Positions 1 through 16,649 of a DNA stretch of 64,000 bases are shown here, piece by piece. The position numbers and the translations under genes are program-made. Under the pieces are notes generated by a model that was not told the DNA's origin, did no database searches, and saw only the letters and a list, made by a program, of their open reading frames with translations. The stretch is from Rotaria socialis (lineage: Eukaryota; Rotifera; Eurotatoria; Philodinida; Philodinidae): assembly GCA_905331475.1 (NCBI GenBank), contig CAJNYU010003451.1, forward strand, positions 64,391 through 128,390, given 5' to 3'. How positions within the stretch are numbered: the first letter of the stretch is position 1; each line of letters starts with the position of its first letter.

Positions 1-1038
1 AAATCGAAATTTTATTGCCGATCACGCTCTACTAAAATTGCTGCATTCTCTCTTGTGAGTCATATCTACAATTTTTTACTGTAAAACAAATATGCTATAG
101 GGCTTCCCAATTAGTTGGAAGTCTGAGACCACTAAACCTGTCAGCATAAAAATTTGGTGAATTATTCCATCAATGCTTCGAAGATTATGGAAGAAGAAGA
201 GTATGAGATTGCCAGTTTTCGAAGTCAACGATGCAGAAATATATCTGTTGCTATAACTTCAAACCGTATTTTTCCACATTGGTTTCTTTTATTTGTTATG
301 TAACCGTTGATTCTCTACAAGCTACTTAAAAGAATTAGGAAGACATGTTTATAGTGGGTACAGAAAGTATTAGATGTTGCCAAATTCGAGGCAATTAAAC
401 GCTAGCGAAATGATCTCTATCGTTTCTTTGGTCTACTGCTACTTATGAAAATTTTGGTTTTATCCCAATAATTACTTAATTCTGGGCCAAATCAGCATAG
501 ACGATTTCTTCGGAAAACAGGAAAAATTTTCCGCATATTCATATCCCCATCGCGAATACATGAATGTCAAAAAAACACTATTTTTCTCGATCCCATACTT
601 CATTCATCGAAAAGACACCTGACTAATCATATGGTCTCAGCTTATAGTTTCAACTATATGATGGCATGTGGAAAAATTTGTGTGGCTGGGAACGCGAGCT
701 TTCCTGTAGGGGATAATAACTCACAGTACCTCTTATACCATTAAATTACTGGTAACTATGTGTACAGTTTGAGCATGTGGCTATGATCAACATTAGAACT
801 GCTATCTTTCTGACTTCAGAAATGTCGAATAGGCTAAAATGAACTTTTTTCTAAAGTCCTGTACGCCATCTCTGGTATGCACGAGGGGAGGAAAAGGTTT
901 TTCTTCTATTTGCCTAATTCGGGTTCGAATACAAATGGAGATACAAAAAAAGAAAACTTCCAGATAAATCGAGAAATAGATTTAGTTTTAGTTTAACTTT
1001 CAGATGTTTGGACATATAAATAGATATATCTGCACAGC

Positions 1039-1079
<41 letters not shown>

Positions 1080-2676
1080 NNNNNNNNNNACCTGACACTC
1101 ATCAGCAGCAACACTCCAACTAAAATTAACAAAAAATGAGCTCTAACTTATATAAGCTATTTTCGAATTGATATCATGCAGTTGAGTGTCGATTTATATT
1201 TAAATCCCAACTAGGGATTTCATTTAGGATGATCAACTCCAGAGAGATCTTGAAAAATTATAGAGATTACTCGTAGTATTTCATAAAGTAGCTATTCTAT
1301 AATAAAGAAATAAAAATAGAATGGTATTTATATTTTTTCATGTGAATCAATTAATCACTTAATTAATGTCATTAATTAATTTACGTTAAAAAAAATGTTC
1401 CGCCCCTACTTCCTAGTAAAAGTTCTGGAGTACCTTTTGTACTGCATAAAACTCGCGAAGTATCTTTATTGAACAGTTTTCATCTTTTCTGTCAACGTTT
1501 GATGTCGAGGTTGAAGTTTTGATTCTTTTTTCCGGTTTGAACAAATAATGATATTGTCTACTCACGATGATATTTTATTTACAAAACTCATCTATGGTAG
1601 TTACAACTAAGAGCATTATACGAGAATAGTTAATAAGAAAGAAAAGAATTCTGATATGATTAGAGAAGAAGAAGACGGTATTGATTTAATTTTATCAAAG
1701 ATAAATATTCGAAATAGCATTTATTGATTTTCTAATTAGAGATCTTACTGTTCCGTATGTACACGCTGTGATTGATGTCCAATAAATGAATTGAAAAATT
1801 TCACATGTCTTCTTTTGACTTTCGCGCACGCTCTGCTCCATTATTTAGTTTTGCGGGCTTGTTAGTCAAAAAGAGATTTAAAAAAGTCTTTGCTCAACCT
1901 TCACTTTAGATCCAATGATCATTAACACATCGAACTTATTTTTGTTTTTTTTTTCGTTGCAATTTTGAAGCAGCATTGAGCACTGCAATTTATTTCAAAT
2001 AAATTCGATACCCAATACATATCAAGATGATGGATCAATGAAAAATAAGACATTAAAATAATTCTTTAACCTTGATAGCAATCAATCGTTCACTTATATA
2101 ATACTATAGCTAATCTTTACATTGAATTCAATGAGAAAATTTATGCATATAAAGAAAAAGTAAAAGAACAAAAATTATCGACTAGTTTATCCTTCAATCT
2201 TTTCAACAACGATTGTTTGCTTCATCATCCGATATGGCGTTGATTATTTATTTAAAACAAAATTTGTTATGTCACTCATTTACCGCTTACACTTTTTTTT
2301 GACATTCATTCTTTTTGTTAGAGACCCCGCTAGTACAAATATAATATAAAAAAAAAACCTAATGAACGAACGCTAAATTTGTTTCTTTCAACGTACACAT
2401 GACAAAAAAAACTTTTTTCTCGAAGGTCATACAACATTGTTCAAATGAAAACAAATTCTTCACTATGCAGTAATTGATTTCTCCATTCTAACAATATGTG
2501 TACGTGATCCTCTCTGTCTCTTTATGCCCAACAAAGATTTGGGTTCATTGAATACTTTCGTGTGACAAAGATTGTCAATTGATAAAAAAAAAATCTGTAG
2601 GTGTGAGAAGAGCAAAAAAGGAAAGATAAAAAACACTACGGCCATAATGTCTTTATACATTTCAATTGCTTAAGTA
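1..2676. other. Intergenic, no gene recognised
   Basis: No reading frame on either strand has a recognisable domain or a convincing splice pattern. The stretch is AT-rich with short homopolymers. A 39-base G run and a 10-base N gap interrupt it at 1041-1089. The block at about 180-840 is slightly richer in GC and may be old transposon debris, but I could not match it to a family. Confidence 0.5.
1041..1089. other. Poly-G run abutting assembly gap
   Basis: A run of 39 G (1041-1079) leads straight into ten N (1080-1089). A long G run ending at a gap is typical of a failed read edge or gap-fill, so the run length should not be trusted. Translations across it (poly-Pro) are artefacts. Confidence 0.9.
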
Positions 2677-4263
2677 ATGTTATTCATTGAACGTCGTTAT
2701 CTGTCGATATTTTTATCTACATTCTTTTTGTTACTTACAACTTTAACAAATGCTTGTAGCATATGGAAAGCATCTGATTGTCCGCAGCCACCAACAGCAG
2801 CTGATGAAGAAATCGTATTAGATTTATTTTAATTCTTTTATTCGTTGTTAAATGAATTGATTGATTTATTGTCATATTTTTTAGTTCAAAGATGATTTAC
2901 ATACGCGTGAACAACTTTTTCAATTTTGCGATCAAGGAAAGAAATATGCTGAATGCGTTAATAAACGACTTCAATGTTGTGATTTAATAAGTGAACATGC
3001 GGGTGCTCTAGCAGCATTTGATGTTGCCCTTCAACAAGCTGTAAGGATTTAGACGGTGAAAAAAAGAAAACAGGAGAACACAATCAAATAGAGTATAAAT
3101 CACCGCAGATAAATTTTAAAAGTCTCTTTTATAAAAACAAAAATAGAACTAAATCGAACAGAAAAATTAACAAAAGCTCTTCGTAGAATTCGACTTGAAA
3201 ATACTTTACCACTGGATTAAAATAGGCGAGTAGGAATTACTAATCGATTGATATACTGAAATATGTTGAGTAATTGGACTAATTTATTTCATTAATTCAA
3301 TATAATAACATTTGAAAAAAGTTATGGTAACTGTCTCTAGTTCGAAATGGTATGTGAAGATTTGCAATTCTTTATATAGAAATTAAGTAATACTACGACA
3401 CGGGTTAGTCAAAGACAAATTATTCTACTCCTTGTTAGTTTCCTATCCCACGCATACCACAGTAATGTAGAACATTCTTGCGTTTTTTTTTATTGATCTC
3501 CTTATATTAAATCTCATTGGTTCACTTGCTTGAATCATGAAAATCAAACAACATGAAAAAAAACTCGACCATTAAGCTTTTATATGTATTTCAAATGACA
3601 AGTGTTTTCATTGTAAACTACATACATTAGGGTTGGCGATTGGGCAGACACTGTTCTGGCCTTGGTGTTAGTTCAATTATTCGATACAAATGTAAAACAA
3701 CAACATCGCCACCAGCAAAAACAACGACAACAACAACTTTAACGACGACAACAATGCCACCATGCGTAGTAACAGAGGTCTGTAACATAAGATTCATTGC
3801 ATAGTTATCATATGAAAAGAAAAAGAATAGGCTGCAAAAGAATGTAATGGCATATTGGGCGAACGTTTAAAATTTGAACTCAGCTGGACTGTACGCGAAA
3901 AGATTAGATGGTGCAAAAAAGTAGTCAGAGAGTATATTCAATGTGCGGGTAAACATATAACAAATTGTTCAATTATTGAAGTCCAAGATGATGTTCAACA
4001 ACTTTCAAATTTCATGGATTATATCAAGAAAGACGCTGATAAATGTTGTCATGGTAAAAAAACAAGAGTTTTTCATAAGATCTTTATTGTTTCAATTTTA
4101 AGGTGGTTTCTACGGATGTGAATACGCTGTGACTGATGTACGGTGCAGATTGACTGAAGAAGAATTTTATACTGGTGTCCAATTTGATTCAGCAGCAAAA
4201 TCTTTAATTATTGAACAGTACTTATTTTTCTCTATGGTCTTACTATGGTGGTGGAATCGATAG
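2677..4263 (+). CDS. Secreted Cys-rich protein with duplicated Cys domain and Thr-rich linker
   Basis: Multi-exon model built by eye; function unknown. Exon 2677-2814 encodes a signal peptide (hydrophobic core LSTFFLLLTTLTNA). Exon 2885-3040 carries a Cys domain starting REQLFQFC. Exons 3631-3777 (a Thr-rich linker), 3831-4053 and 4103-4263 (stop TAG) follow. The exon at 3831 carries a second copy of the domain (REKIRWC). Both copies share the pattern C-x8/9-C-x7-C, so they look like an internal duplication. Introns 2815-2884, 3778-3830 and 4054-4102 have GT-AG ends and keep phase. The link across 3041-3630 is least sure: an exon may be missing, or there may be two adjacent paralogous genes. 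The Cys spacing recalls nematode DUF19-type extracellular domains, but that is only a resemblance. Confidence 0.6.
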
Positions 4264-7200
4264 GGAAAAAAATGAACATGTATTTTATTATAGTTTTTAT
4301 CGACATTTTGAGTAAATTGTTATTCTTGATATAGTTCTTTCAATATATGAAAAACAAAATTTATATTGGTTGTATATTTCTGTTTCACAGAAAAACGTTT
4401 TATAATTAATAAAGATTTTTCCGTATTTCAAATAGATCTTTGTCGGTTGATAGATAACATAAACATATGTATATATATGATGCCGAAACATGTATGTCTC
4501 TGACCAGTTAAGAAATGAGAAGTCTAAGGTCGATAGTAAAAGACCAAATTTAATTACATAGTTAAACTAGTTTTTTTAATTTATAACATACTTCTCTGGT
4601 AGTTGCACAAGCTACCGTTTCTTGGGAATAGCAAACCATTGTTTACACCGATAACAATTAATCTTCTATTTGAAAATGAATATTTAATCAATTTATTTAT
4701 TTTCTATATATGTTTTTGTTACAAATTCAGTTACAGTAGTATTCTAATTAATGGCAAAGCCCAGTTCAATATTTATTCAAAATAAACTTGCTAACCCAGG
4801 TCAAAGGAACACCCTCGTAGATGGCAGTCTCAGTTAGTTTTTTTTTTCGTTTGGTATACGTTAACGGTTTTGGTCATCATAACGCTCGGGCTAGGAATCT
4901 TTCTTGGTCTATGATGTTGCGAATGTATGTTTCAAGTCGTCTTTAGAAAGAAAAGCTGCGTTCATATCTACATGAATTAGCTGCCCTTGTCCGTAATATT
5001 TTCAACAGATCATTTGTTCTGCTAAGCGATTGATGAACACTATTCGCGAGAAACATTATGTTGCCAATGCGTACTACAACAAGTAATTAGAAGATTGAGC
5101 ACATCTTTGAATCATTGACACTATGGTACTCAGCAGAGGTATTCACAGCATAAGTTTGATTGTCCTTTCCTGAAAATTAGTTTTCCATGCACATACCGAA
5201 CAGGATTTCGTGCGTCTACTCTATTTATACCAATAGCAGAATAACATGCTAATGTCAGATTCAGCTATTCAGTTAACCAATAGCTCAAAGCTAAGAACAA
5301 CACAAGAACCAGACTATTTAAAAGTAGCAAAGGTCAAATGTGTAAATAACACAAAAACGACGAGAAGTTGATACTATTTCGAAAAAATAACATTAACGAT
5401 CACAACAACATCAAATGCAGTTAGATTAGTGCAGCCCTTGAATCTATGTTCACATAGAAGTAAGAAATAAAATGAATATATTGCCAGATTCTGATAGCAT
5501 GATACACGAATATAATAAGAGATATTGCTAGTTACAAATGCTGGATCTGAACATTCTACTAGCATCCGCTATGATTTCTTTGTCTCATACCAAAGTGAAA
5601 ATAATTGTAAAAAAAAACGCCAGCGGCAGATCCTTTATCATAATAGGATTAGTCTTTGTAATATAAGAAGAACGTGATTATGAATTGTGTAGCCATTTAT
5701 GAAAGAAAATGCATTTTTGTCTCTCAATAAATAAAGAGCGATAAGACCACGACTGATAGATAAAATCATAAAAGCAAAACTAACATAATGCCCTCATGGC
5801 AGCTTACTTCGTTTTTTATCTTCATTTTATTCATTTAAAATAAAACGATATGTCAATAGCATGGTTTCTCTAAGCAGAACTACTTTATTTCATTAATAAA
5901 CTCACCTTACATTTCAGTATCAAAACTATTTGCATGCTTTTACATTCACTGACGTGAGAGAGAAACTACGGCTACATTCATAAAGTGTTCGATTTTTGTC
6001 ACACATACAAAGGGTGTCTGAAAGCTTGCATTATATAAACTTATAAAATGATTCACTTTCATAAGTAATTAGAAAATCTTTTTTTTTCTTTCGCGTTCAC
6101 AAAACTCTATTGTACATATCAGTGGTTGCTTATTTTTCTTCAGATCTATTATTGAAATTATACCATCAACGACGCTGACCGATAGTGCCGGAGTCAACGA
6201 TAAACCCAATGATTTCATTTGTGTATACTAACAGGCTATTTTACTGGATGTGTCTGATTTGAAGCATCATTTATTCGCGTAATAAATTTATCCTTTGTGT
6301 TAAATTTGTTATCAATATCAAACGAAAATAAAATTGAGTATGCGAATTTTCTCCATACAAATTTTTTAAAACGGCTGAGTTACGACCCAACTACGGATAA
6401 TCGTAACCTTCCTCTTGCAAAGGTTTTTAGCATAAAGCTTTGTCGAGTGTGATATTTTTTCAATCGAGAATTGCGAGCTTCTATAAATTCGGACAGAGAG
6501 ATTTATTTTTTTGTCGCATTTAAGTTCTTGAAATTGTAGACTCACAACAGTGTCCTACTCTCCAAAGTAAAATTAAAATGTACTATTACAACGATAGCAA
6601 ACCTATAAGATAATTAGTATATTTCAACGAGCTCTACGACAAGACGAAATAGTCGGTAGTAAAATGTTACATAGTTATTTTCTCCTTTGTCAAAGCCTTA
6701 CAGATGATAATGATATCAGACGACAGAAGTAGCATTGCAATTGCCGTTGTTTGTATTTTGATGAATTAAACTCAATGATAAATTATCCAATTCAACAATC
6801 TCGTTGATTGTATAAAAATTAGCAAATCAATGCAAGAGGCCATGAATTTCGTTTTTATTAAGTTGCTCAATCTTACGACTCTAAGATCCTATCTCTGATG
6901 TATTGTTTGATTTCATTAAACTTAAAATTACTCTATCGACAAATTTACTAGAAATGGTAAAATTTATATCTATCTTCTCCTTGTTTTATCTTTCATGTTT
7001 AATGCAATCTTCCATCCCGTCATATTAGCTGTAGAGTCAAATTTTGCAGCTTTCAATTGAAGTTCAATGCATTTATTTTGATTAGATTATCTTTCGTTAT
7101 TGATGATGATCATTATTCACGTTTTCTCTAGATGCGTCTGCGTTGGTTTGTCGTTAATTGCGCTCTTAATAAGCCTCACGAGGCGTATCGAAAATAACTA

Positions 7201-8931
7201 TCTGATGTCAATAGCTATCTGTCACTATTGATAAACTAGATATAGGGCAAAATTTGACATACAAGTTTGACTATGCATAGATTAAGCAGTAAAAAATGAT
7301 ATTCTCCAAGTTGAGCTCAGAAAAAATGCAATACTTTCTTCTCAGGATAGTAAGTCTTGATAAAAACTAAATTTATCAGAAATGAATATTTTTCTTTTGG
7401 CTGGATTTTGCAAGCTGTTCTATAGATTAGCCAAACTAACTACACAATAAAACCTTGATGTCATCATTTCTCCATCTGATTCATTGATATAGACTAACAA
7501 TTGAACTGAAAATTGAATAAACTGATCATAGGTTCGTTGTTAAGACCCTTGAGAATAATGCATACTTTGAATATGCCTGTATGGAATATTGCTGTGAAAT
7601 TCTCCAGATATATTTCATGTTTTCTAAGGTATTGACAGAGATATTTCAGTACGATAGTATTCGTACCATTTTTTCGATATATTCCATTTTAAAGAACTTG
7701 TTTTACCATTTCTATTCGTTGTAAGAACTTTCTTTCATCTCAGAAACAACGATGATACTGAACTCGAAATAGTAAAAGTATCAAAGTTTTCTTCAACTCG
7801 ACAGCAGCAAGTATTTTTGTATTGATAATTTGAGACCGAAAAACTGTCATGTTTTGATGAATCTAGTAAAATCTTGCAACTAAATGAGCTTCCGTAATCT
7901 TCTGGTTGTCAAAATTCTTGATGTTACTTTAATTCGCTTATTTAATTATAGTAAACTAAGTATATTCAAGCATCATAAAAGCTTCTTATAACATGAACTC
8001 TTGATCGATATGAAAAAAAGGTCATTTTCTATGATTGCATTGCTCTCTCTACTCATCTACTAACGAAATATTTTCTTCTTATTTTACAAATGCTTGTATC
8101 CGTCAACATGTATCATTCGATGAATCAATCGGTATCTGTTATCCATTTGATTAATAATTAACTTTTCTATTTTGAACAAGCTCACTCTCTTGTAGACATG
8201 ATGCTGACTGGTTCAATAATTTATTTACTCCATATTTCACTATTAAAATTCAAGTTATTTCATTGTTTAATTCTTGTGGTTGAATCAAATATATTTTTTT
8301 GCTGCAAATATCACGATCGCATACCACTCGTGATGTATTAATAGGCCTTCGGGCATAAATTCTTCCATTAAAGCATAATAATAAAAAAATATATCACGAT
8401 CGTACAAGCATTGAACACAATTAACTTAGATATTTTACATAATTTCTAAACTCTGATTAGCTTCAAACTTACTGCGACTAATCAATAAATATTCGAAAGC
8501 AGAGAAATCGATTAAGTCTGAGTGAAAAGAATCCCAATGAAAAGAAACGACAAACAAGAGAGAAGACAATCTTATTTACCCTATGCACATAAATATACTT
8601 CTATTCCAACTGTGCACACATATTGGATAGAAAACATAAAATAAAAATGAGTGTTTGTTTTAGTTTTCTAGAATCATCTCATAAAAACTTTTCCAAGAAA
8701 GAAACAGAAAACAAATATGTACTGTTATAACAATAAAAGAGAATCCAATTGTTAAAGGTGGACAGAAAAATATCGCGTTACAAACAGAAAGGAAAAAACA
8801 AATAGTTTTCGCTGTCAATAATCAAAATGTACATATTGAAGAAAACGATGACGCAAAGAGACTAACCTAAACAGAAAATCATTCACAATGCATTTAGAGA
8901 AGATAAGAAAGAAAGTAAGCGTGGTTTTCAA
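4264..8931. other. Intergenic, AT-rich, with one decayed hAT fragment
   Basis: No intact gene seen in 4.7 kb. Apart from the hAT transposase remnant at 4874-5008 I see only short random open frames, T/A runs and no consistent codon bias. Some of it may be promoter of the Cys-rich gene's neighbours or further transposon decay, but nothing in the sequence shows this. Confidence 0.5.
4874..5008 (-). pseudogene. hAT transposase C-terminal dimerisation-domain remnant
   Basis: On the minus strand one frame reads LLKILRTRAANSCRYERSFS, then a stop, then RRLETYIRNIIDQERFLARAL. This matches the hAT-family C-terminal dimerisation motif, in which an ERSFS block is followed by RRLKTYLR and then ERL and ALL. 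An in-frame stop sits just after ERSFSF and more stops follow, so it is dead. No further transposase domains are readable upstream. This is a remnant of an autonomous hAT element; a hAT-like MITE lies at 57112-57341, though I cannot link the two by their ends. Confidence 0.7.
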
Positions 8932-13326
<4,395 letters not shown>

Positions 13327-14918
13327 CACCGGGTTTGCTTTTTATTAGGTAATCATATTAAAATGAGAGAGAAACTACAATGATAAAATAAAGAAAATGT
13401 TATTTTTCTTTTGCGTCTGTTTTTTGTTGATGTCAAAATAAGAAGATGCCCTAAAACATTTTCGATTGCCTAATCATCGAAATACAGAGTGAAATAAACT
13501 ACAACGAAAAGAAAAATTACATGTACAAACACGTACTGCGTACGCATGTTTACCTCGCTTCTTATTTGTCAATCATTCGACCAATGATATTTTGGCAAAT
13601 TTTGTGATAAATTACAAGATGAAGATGAAGCGTTTCTTTTGGAAATTATATCCTGAGAACAGGATGGAATCGAGAAAAAAAAGAATTCCAACTTAGATTG
13701 AAGTTTATTTATCAAGGTACAATCATGATCCTTTAGCAATTGTTGACAACTAAGATAAGAAAGGAACAGTGCTAATACAGATAATTTTGAGGTACTCAAC
13801 AATGAGGATAAATATTTCTTTAAAAAAATCATATTTTGTGTATGATACTATGGCCAATATTAGTTTGGCTTAGTTAATTGAATTCGTTGTTTTCAAGTAT
13901 TTGTAAAATAATTCATCGGAATAGATTAATTTCAGTGAGTAGAATAGAAGTTGTCATAGATTGTAAATCTTCCTACGTTTCTTTGTACAACATATTAGAA
14001 ATGTGGCGGATGAAATTCATTCTATTTATTTCATGATTCAATACGTTCGATAGAATTAAATTTCTCTGATAGATGATAGACACTTTTTCGTGATGTTTCC
14101 CATTCGAATAAAGAGAGGACTAATACTTTAACGCAAATTAGCCATTATAAATAAAGAAATAATCCTCACACCTATGCATATGACTATTATATTCCGAATA
14201 AAATCCTTTGACTATAATCTTATGAATTCCGATATGGAATACAAAGTTCAGAGTTCCTATACAATAAACTTGAAATATTGTAATCCTTTGTTTATTCGAT
14301 ATTTCAAAACTTCTGGTTATTCCATAAACGAAAAGAATCGGAGTGATCTTTATTCTGAACTAGAAAAGCCTCTACGATGGTTCATGAGATTGAGTGACCC
14401 TAATAATACTCGTATATTTTTGGCGTCTTCAAACATGTTAGCAGAGCCAACAAAATAAGTACACTGGTATCTTTTTTGTAACTCAAGGTTGATTTCCATA
14501 GCTGAATAAAGAGCAATAAGTCGAAAGTACAAATCAGTTAATTTCGTATGATGACACGTCTTAATCATAATTTACTGACTCTGACAAGATCACAATAGTC
14601 TTAATTTAAAATCGAACAGCCAGATAATGACATTCCTTGTTGGTTTAGTGTTGCCAACATTCATCCAGCTGTTCATACTTCTATTCAGAAATCTTCTCGT
14701 ATTAAGCTAAAAAAAAGAATAACGATGCTTAATTTTAAACTATTATAAATTCCTTAAAATCGTTCTGATTTTCTAAGAAACTTAACATTTGATAAAAGTT
14801 CTACGGAAAGAAAATAGCAATGAATAATTTCTTCTAACCATCACATGAAAAATAATAACGCGAGAAAATGTTTATACTGTATATTTAAAAGAATAATTTC
14901 ATACAAAAATTAAGATTT
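13327..14918. other. Intergenic between HECT ligase start and BTB gene end
   Basis: Holds the 5' flank of the HECT ligase gene and the 3' flank of the BTB gene. Open frames here (for example near 13.6-13.8 and 14.2-14.6 kb) overlap on opposite strands and have no recognisable domain, so I do not call them. Confidence 0.5.
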
Positions 14919-15470
14919 TTAATTTATTCGTTTCATTAAGATTGCTCTTGTATTCACATCCATTTGTTCCATAGAATATCCATTACATGTTAAATAATTT
15001 GCAATTTCAATTGGATCTCTCGAACGGTAAGAATTCGTATGCGTCAGCGTAAATGGACATCCAAGAAGAGCTGGAATGTGTGATGGATGAGGTTTTGTTT
15101 GTGCTGATGTCGATGAAGCATGTTCAAAACTAATATGCACATATTTAGGTTCATCGTTGCATGATAGGCTTTTTGCTGGTGATGATGCAGAATAAATCTG
15201 CGGTAGCATATATTTATCAATAATTGCTTGACGAAGATCATCATGCACAATTGTTAATATTCCACAACGGTAAAATGTAAGAATTGCAGAAAAAATCATT
15301 GGATCTTCGTCAATCATAAAGGCATTATCAGCATCACGTGAATGAAATGATGAATTAATTTCATTGGCAATTAACTTGGCTAAGAAACTATTCGGATATC
15401 TTTCTAATGTTTGACGATATATACCAAAAACATCTCCGTTTGTTAATTTAAATTTAATGATATCTGACAT
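14919..15470 (-). CDS. KCTD/T1-type BTB (POZ) domain protein
   Basis: Single-exon gene for 183 residues. The N-terminal part (about residues 1-100) reads as a T1/KCTD-type BTB fold: a DIIKFKLTNGDVFGIYRQTL start, then PNSFLAKLI, DNAFMIDEDPMIFSAIL and FYRCGIL. This is the order seen in Kv-channel tetramerisation domains (GG..F....TL, DG..FFDR.P..F..IL..YR.G.L). The C-terminal 80 residues match nothing I recognise and have no membrane helices, so it is not a channel. KCTD proteins usually oligomerise and act as CUL3 adaptors or bind G proteins; that role is inferred from the family only. The 3' end lies about 1.6 kb from the HECT ligase gene and the start is 82 bp from the dehydrogenase stop, on the same strand. 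Confidence 0.75.
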   Translation of the reverse strand: MSDIIKFKLTNGDVFGIYRQTLERYPNSFLAKLIANEINSSFHSRDADNAFMIDEDPMIFSAILTFYRCGILTIVHDDLRQAIIDKYMLPQIYSASSPAKSLSCNDEPKYVHISFEHASSTSAQTKPHPSHIPALLGCPFTLTHTNSYRSRDPIEIANYLTCNGYSMEQMDVNTRAILMKRIN

Positions 15471-15552
15471 GAATAATCTAGAAAAACAAACGAAACATAT
15501 TAACTTGTTCTAAAGAGTTATAAGAACACAAAAACAAAACAAAACAAAAATA

Positions 15553-16452
15553 CTAAGGTGGCATACGAATAGCACCATCTAAACGAATACTTTCACCGTT
15601 CAAATAATTATTCTCAATAATATGTTGTGCTAATCGAGCAAAATCATCTGGCAAACCAAGTTTAGGTGGAAATGTTATCATTGAAGCTAGTAATTGTTTT
15701 CCTTTTTCAGATAATGGTTCTACCATTTTCGTATGATCAAATACACCCGGCAGAATCGTACATACGCGAATACCAACACTACTAAGATCGCGTGCTAATG
15801 GCAGTGTCATACTTTCTAAAGCGCCGCTAGCAGCTGAATAAGCAACTTGACCTAAATATAGAAACAACTTAGAATAAATTACTGCTCATAGATAATTTAA
15901 TAAAAATAAACCTATTTGTCCTTCATATGCAGCGATACTTGATGTATTAATAATGACTCCACGTTGCCCATTTGTATCTGGTTGATTATCAGCCATAATA
16001 TGACATGCTCGTCGTAGAACATTAAATGTTCCAAAAACATTGACGTTCATTACTCGATTAAATTCTTCCATGGAATGCATACTTCGCTTCTAATAAGAGC
16101 AGAAAAAAAATATTTCTTTAAGAAATCAGGTTCAATAATAAAGAAAATGATATACATTTATATTATAACATCGAAATGCAACACCAATTCCAGCACATTG
16201 TACAAGACAATTGAGTTTTGAATTTTTTTCTTGAATTTTTTTAAACATATCTTCAACTTCATTATCATGTGTAACATCAACAGGATAATATGTAACTAAC
16301 GATGAATCCATTGTTTTAACAATTTCTTCGCCTTTTGATGTTGGTAGATCACAAAAATGTACATGACTTATGCCTTGTTTTAAAAAACGATTAATACAAG
16401 CTAAACCAAGACCAGATGCACCACCGGTTATTAATGCTACGAGACCGTTCAT
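15553..16452 (-). CDS. HSD17B10-like: SDR, 3-hydroxyacyl-CoA dehydrogenase type 2-like (catalytic Lys replaced)
   Basis: Three exons (16452-16156, 16089-15912, 15851-15553) join in phase to give 257 residues, close to the 261 of human HSD17B10. That mitochondrial NAD-dependent short-chain dehydrogenase works in isoleucine and fatty-acid oxidation and in RNase P. The Rossmann motif LITGGASGLG is near the N-terminus, with DVTHDNEV and NVNVFGTFNVLRR following. The segment INTSSIAAYEGQIG holds the active-site Ser. The C-terminus (PPKLGLPDDFA, NGESIRLDGAIRMPP) is diagnostic for this family. The YxxxK motif reads YSAAS, so the Tyr is kept but the catalytic Lys is Ser with no length change. Activity is therefore doubtful; a non-enzymatic or altered role is possible. 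No clear mitochondrial presequence is seen. Confidence 0.9.
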
Positions 16453-16649
16453 TTTATGAAATGAAATTTTTCGTTCAATTCACTTCATTGATTCGTTGAA
16501 TTTCGGAGTCAATCGTTGATATCGACATCCATTGCAGTTAGCGACAATAGAATGTAGAGGCCCGATGACGATGCTCATTGGTTGATGCGATTGTTTTGTG
16601 TTATTGATTGATTGAAATTTTTCTTCAGAGTTATAGATTGTACAGTTGA
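16453..16649. promoter_or_regulatory. Shared 197-bp divergent promoter region
   Basis: The dehydrogenase (-, start 16452) and the WW-domain gene (+, start 16650) begin head to head only 197 bp apart, so both 5' UTRs and promoters must lie here. No TATA box or other defined element stands out. The role is inferred from position alone. Confidence 0.45.

Noticed and set aside
180..840. Possible decayed piggyBac transposase (FFGLLLLM-like stretch)
   Set aside because: Only one short hydrophobic block resembles the family; the order of later motifs is not found.
900..950. GGGTTCGAATAC, resembling a tRNA B box
   Set aside because: No A box, acceptor-stem pairing or cloverleaf could be drawn around it.
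914..1132. Frame with a poly-proline tract
   Set aside because: It is the translation of the poly-G run and N gap, an assembly artefact.
3041..3240. Possible extra exon (LNRTEKLTKALRRIRLEN)
   Set aside because: The only nearby acceptor leaves it out of phase with the preceding exon, so it was not joined to the Cys-rich gene.
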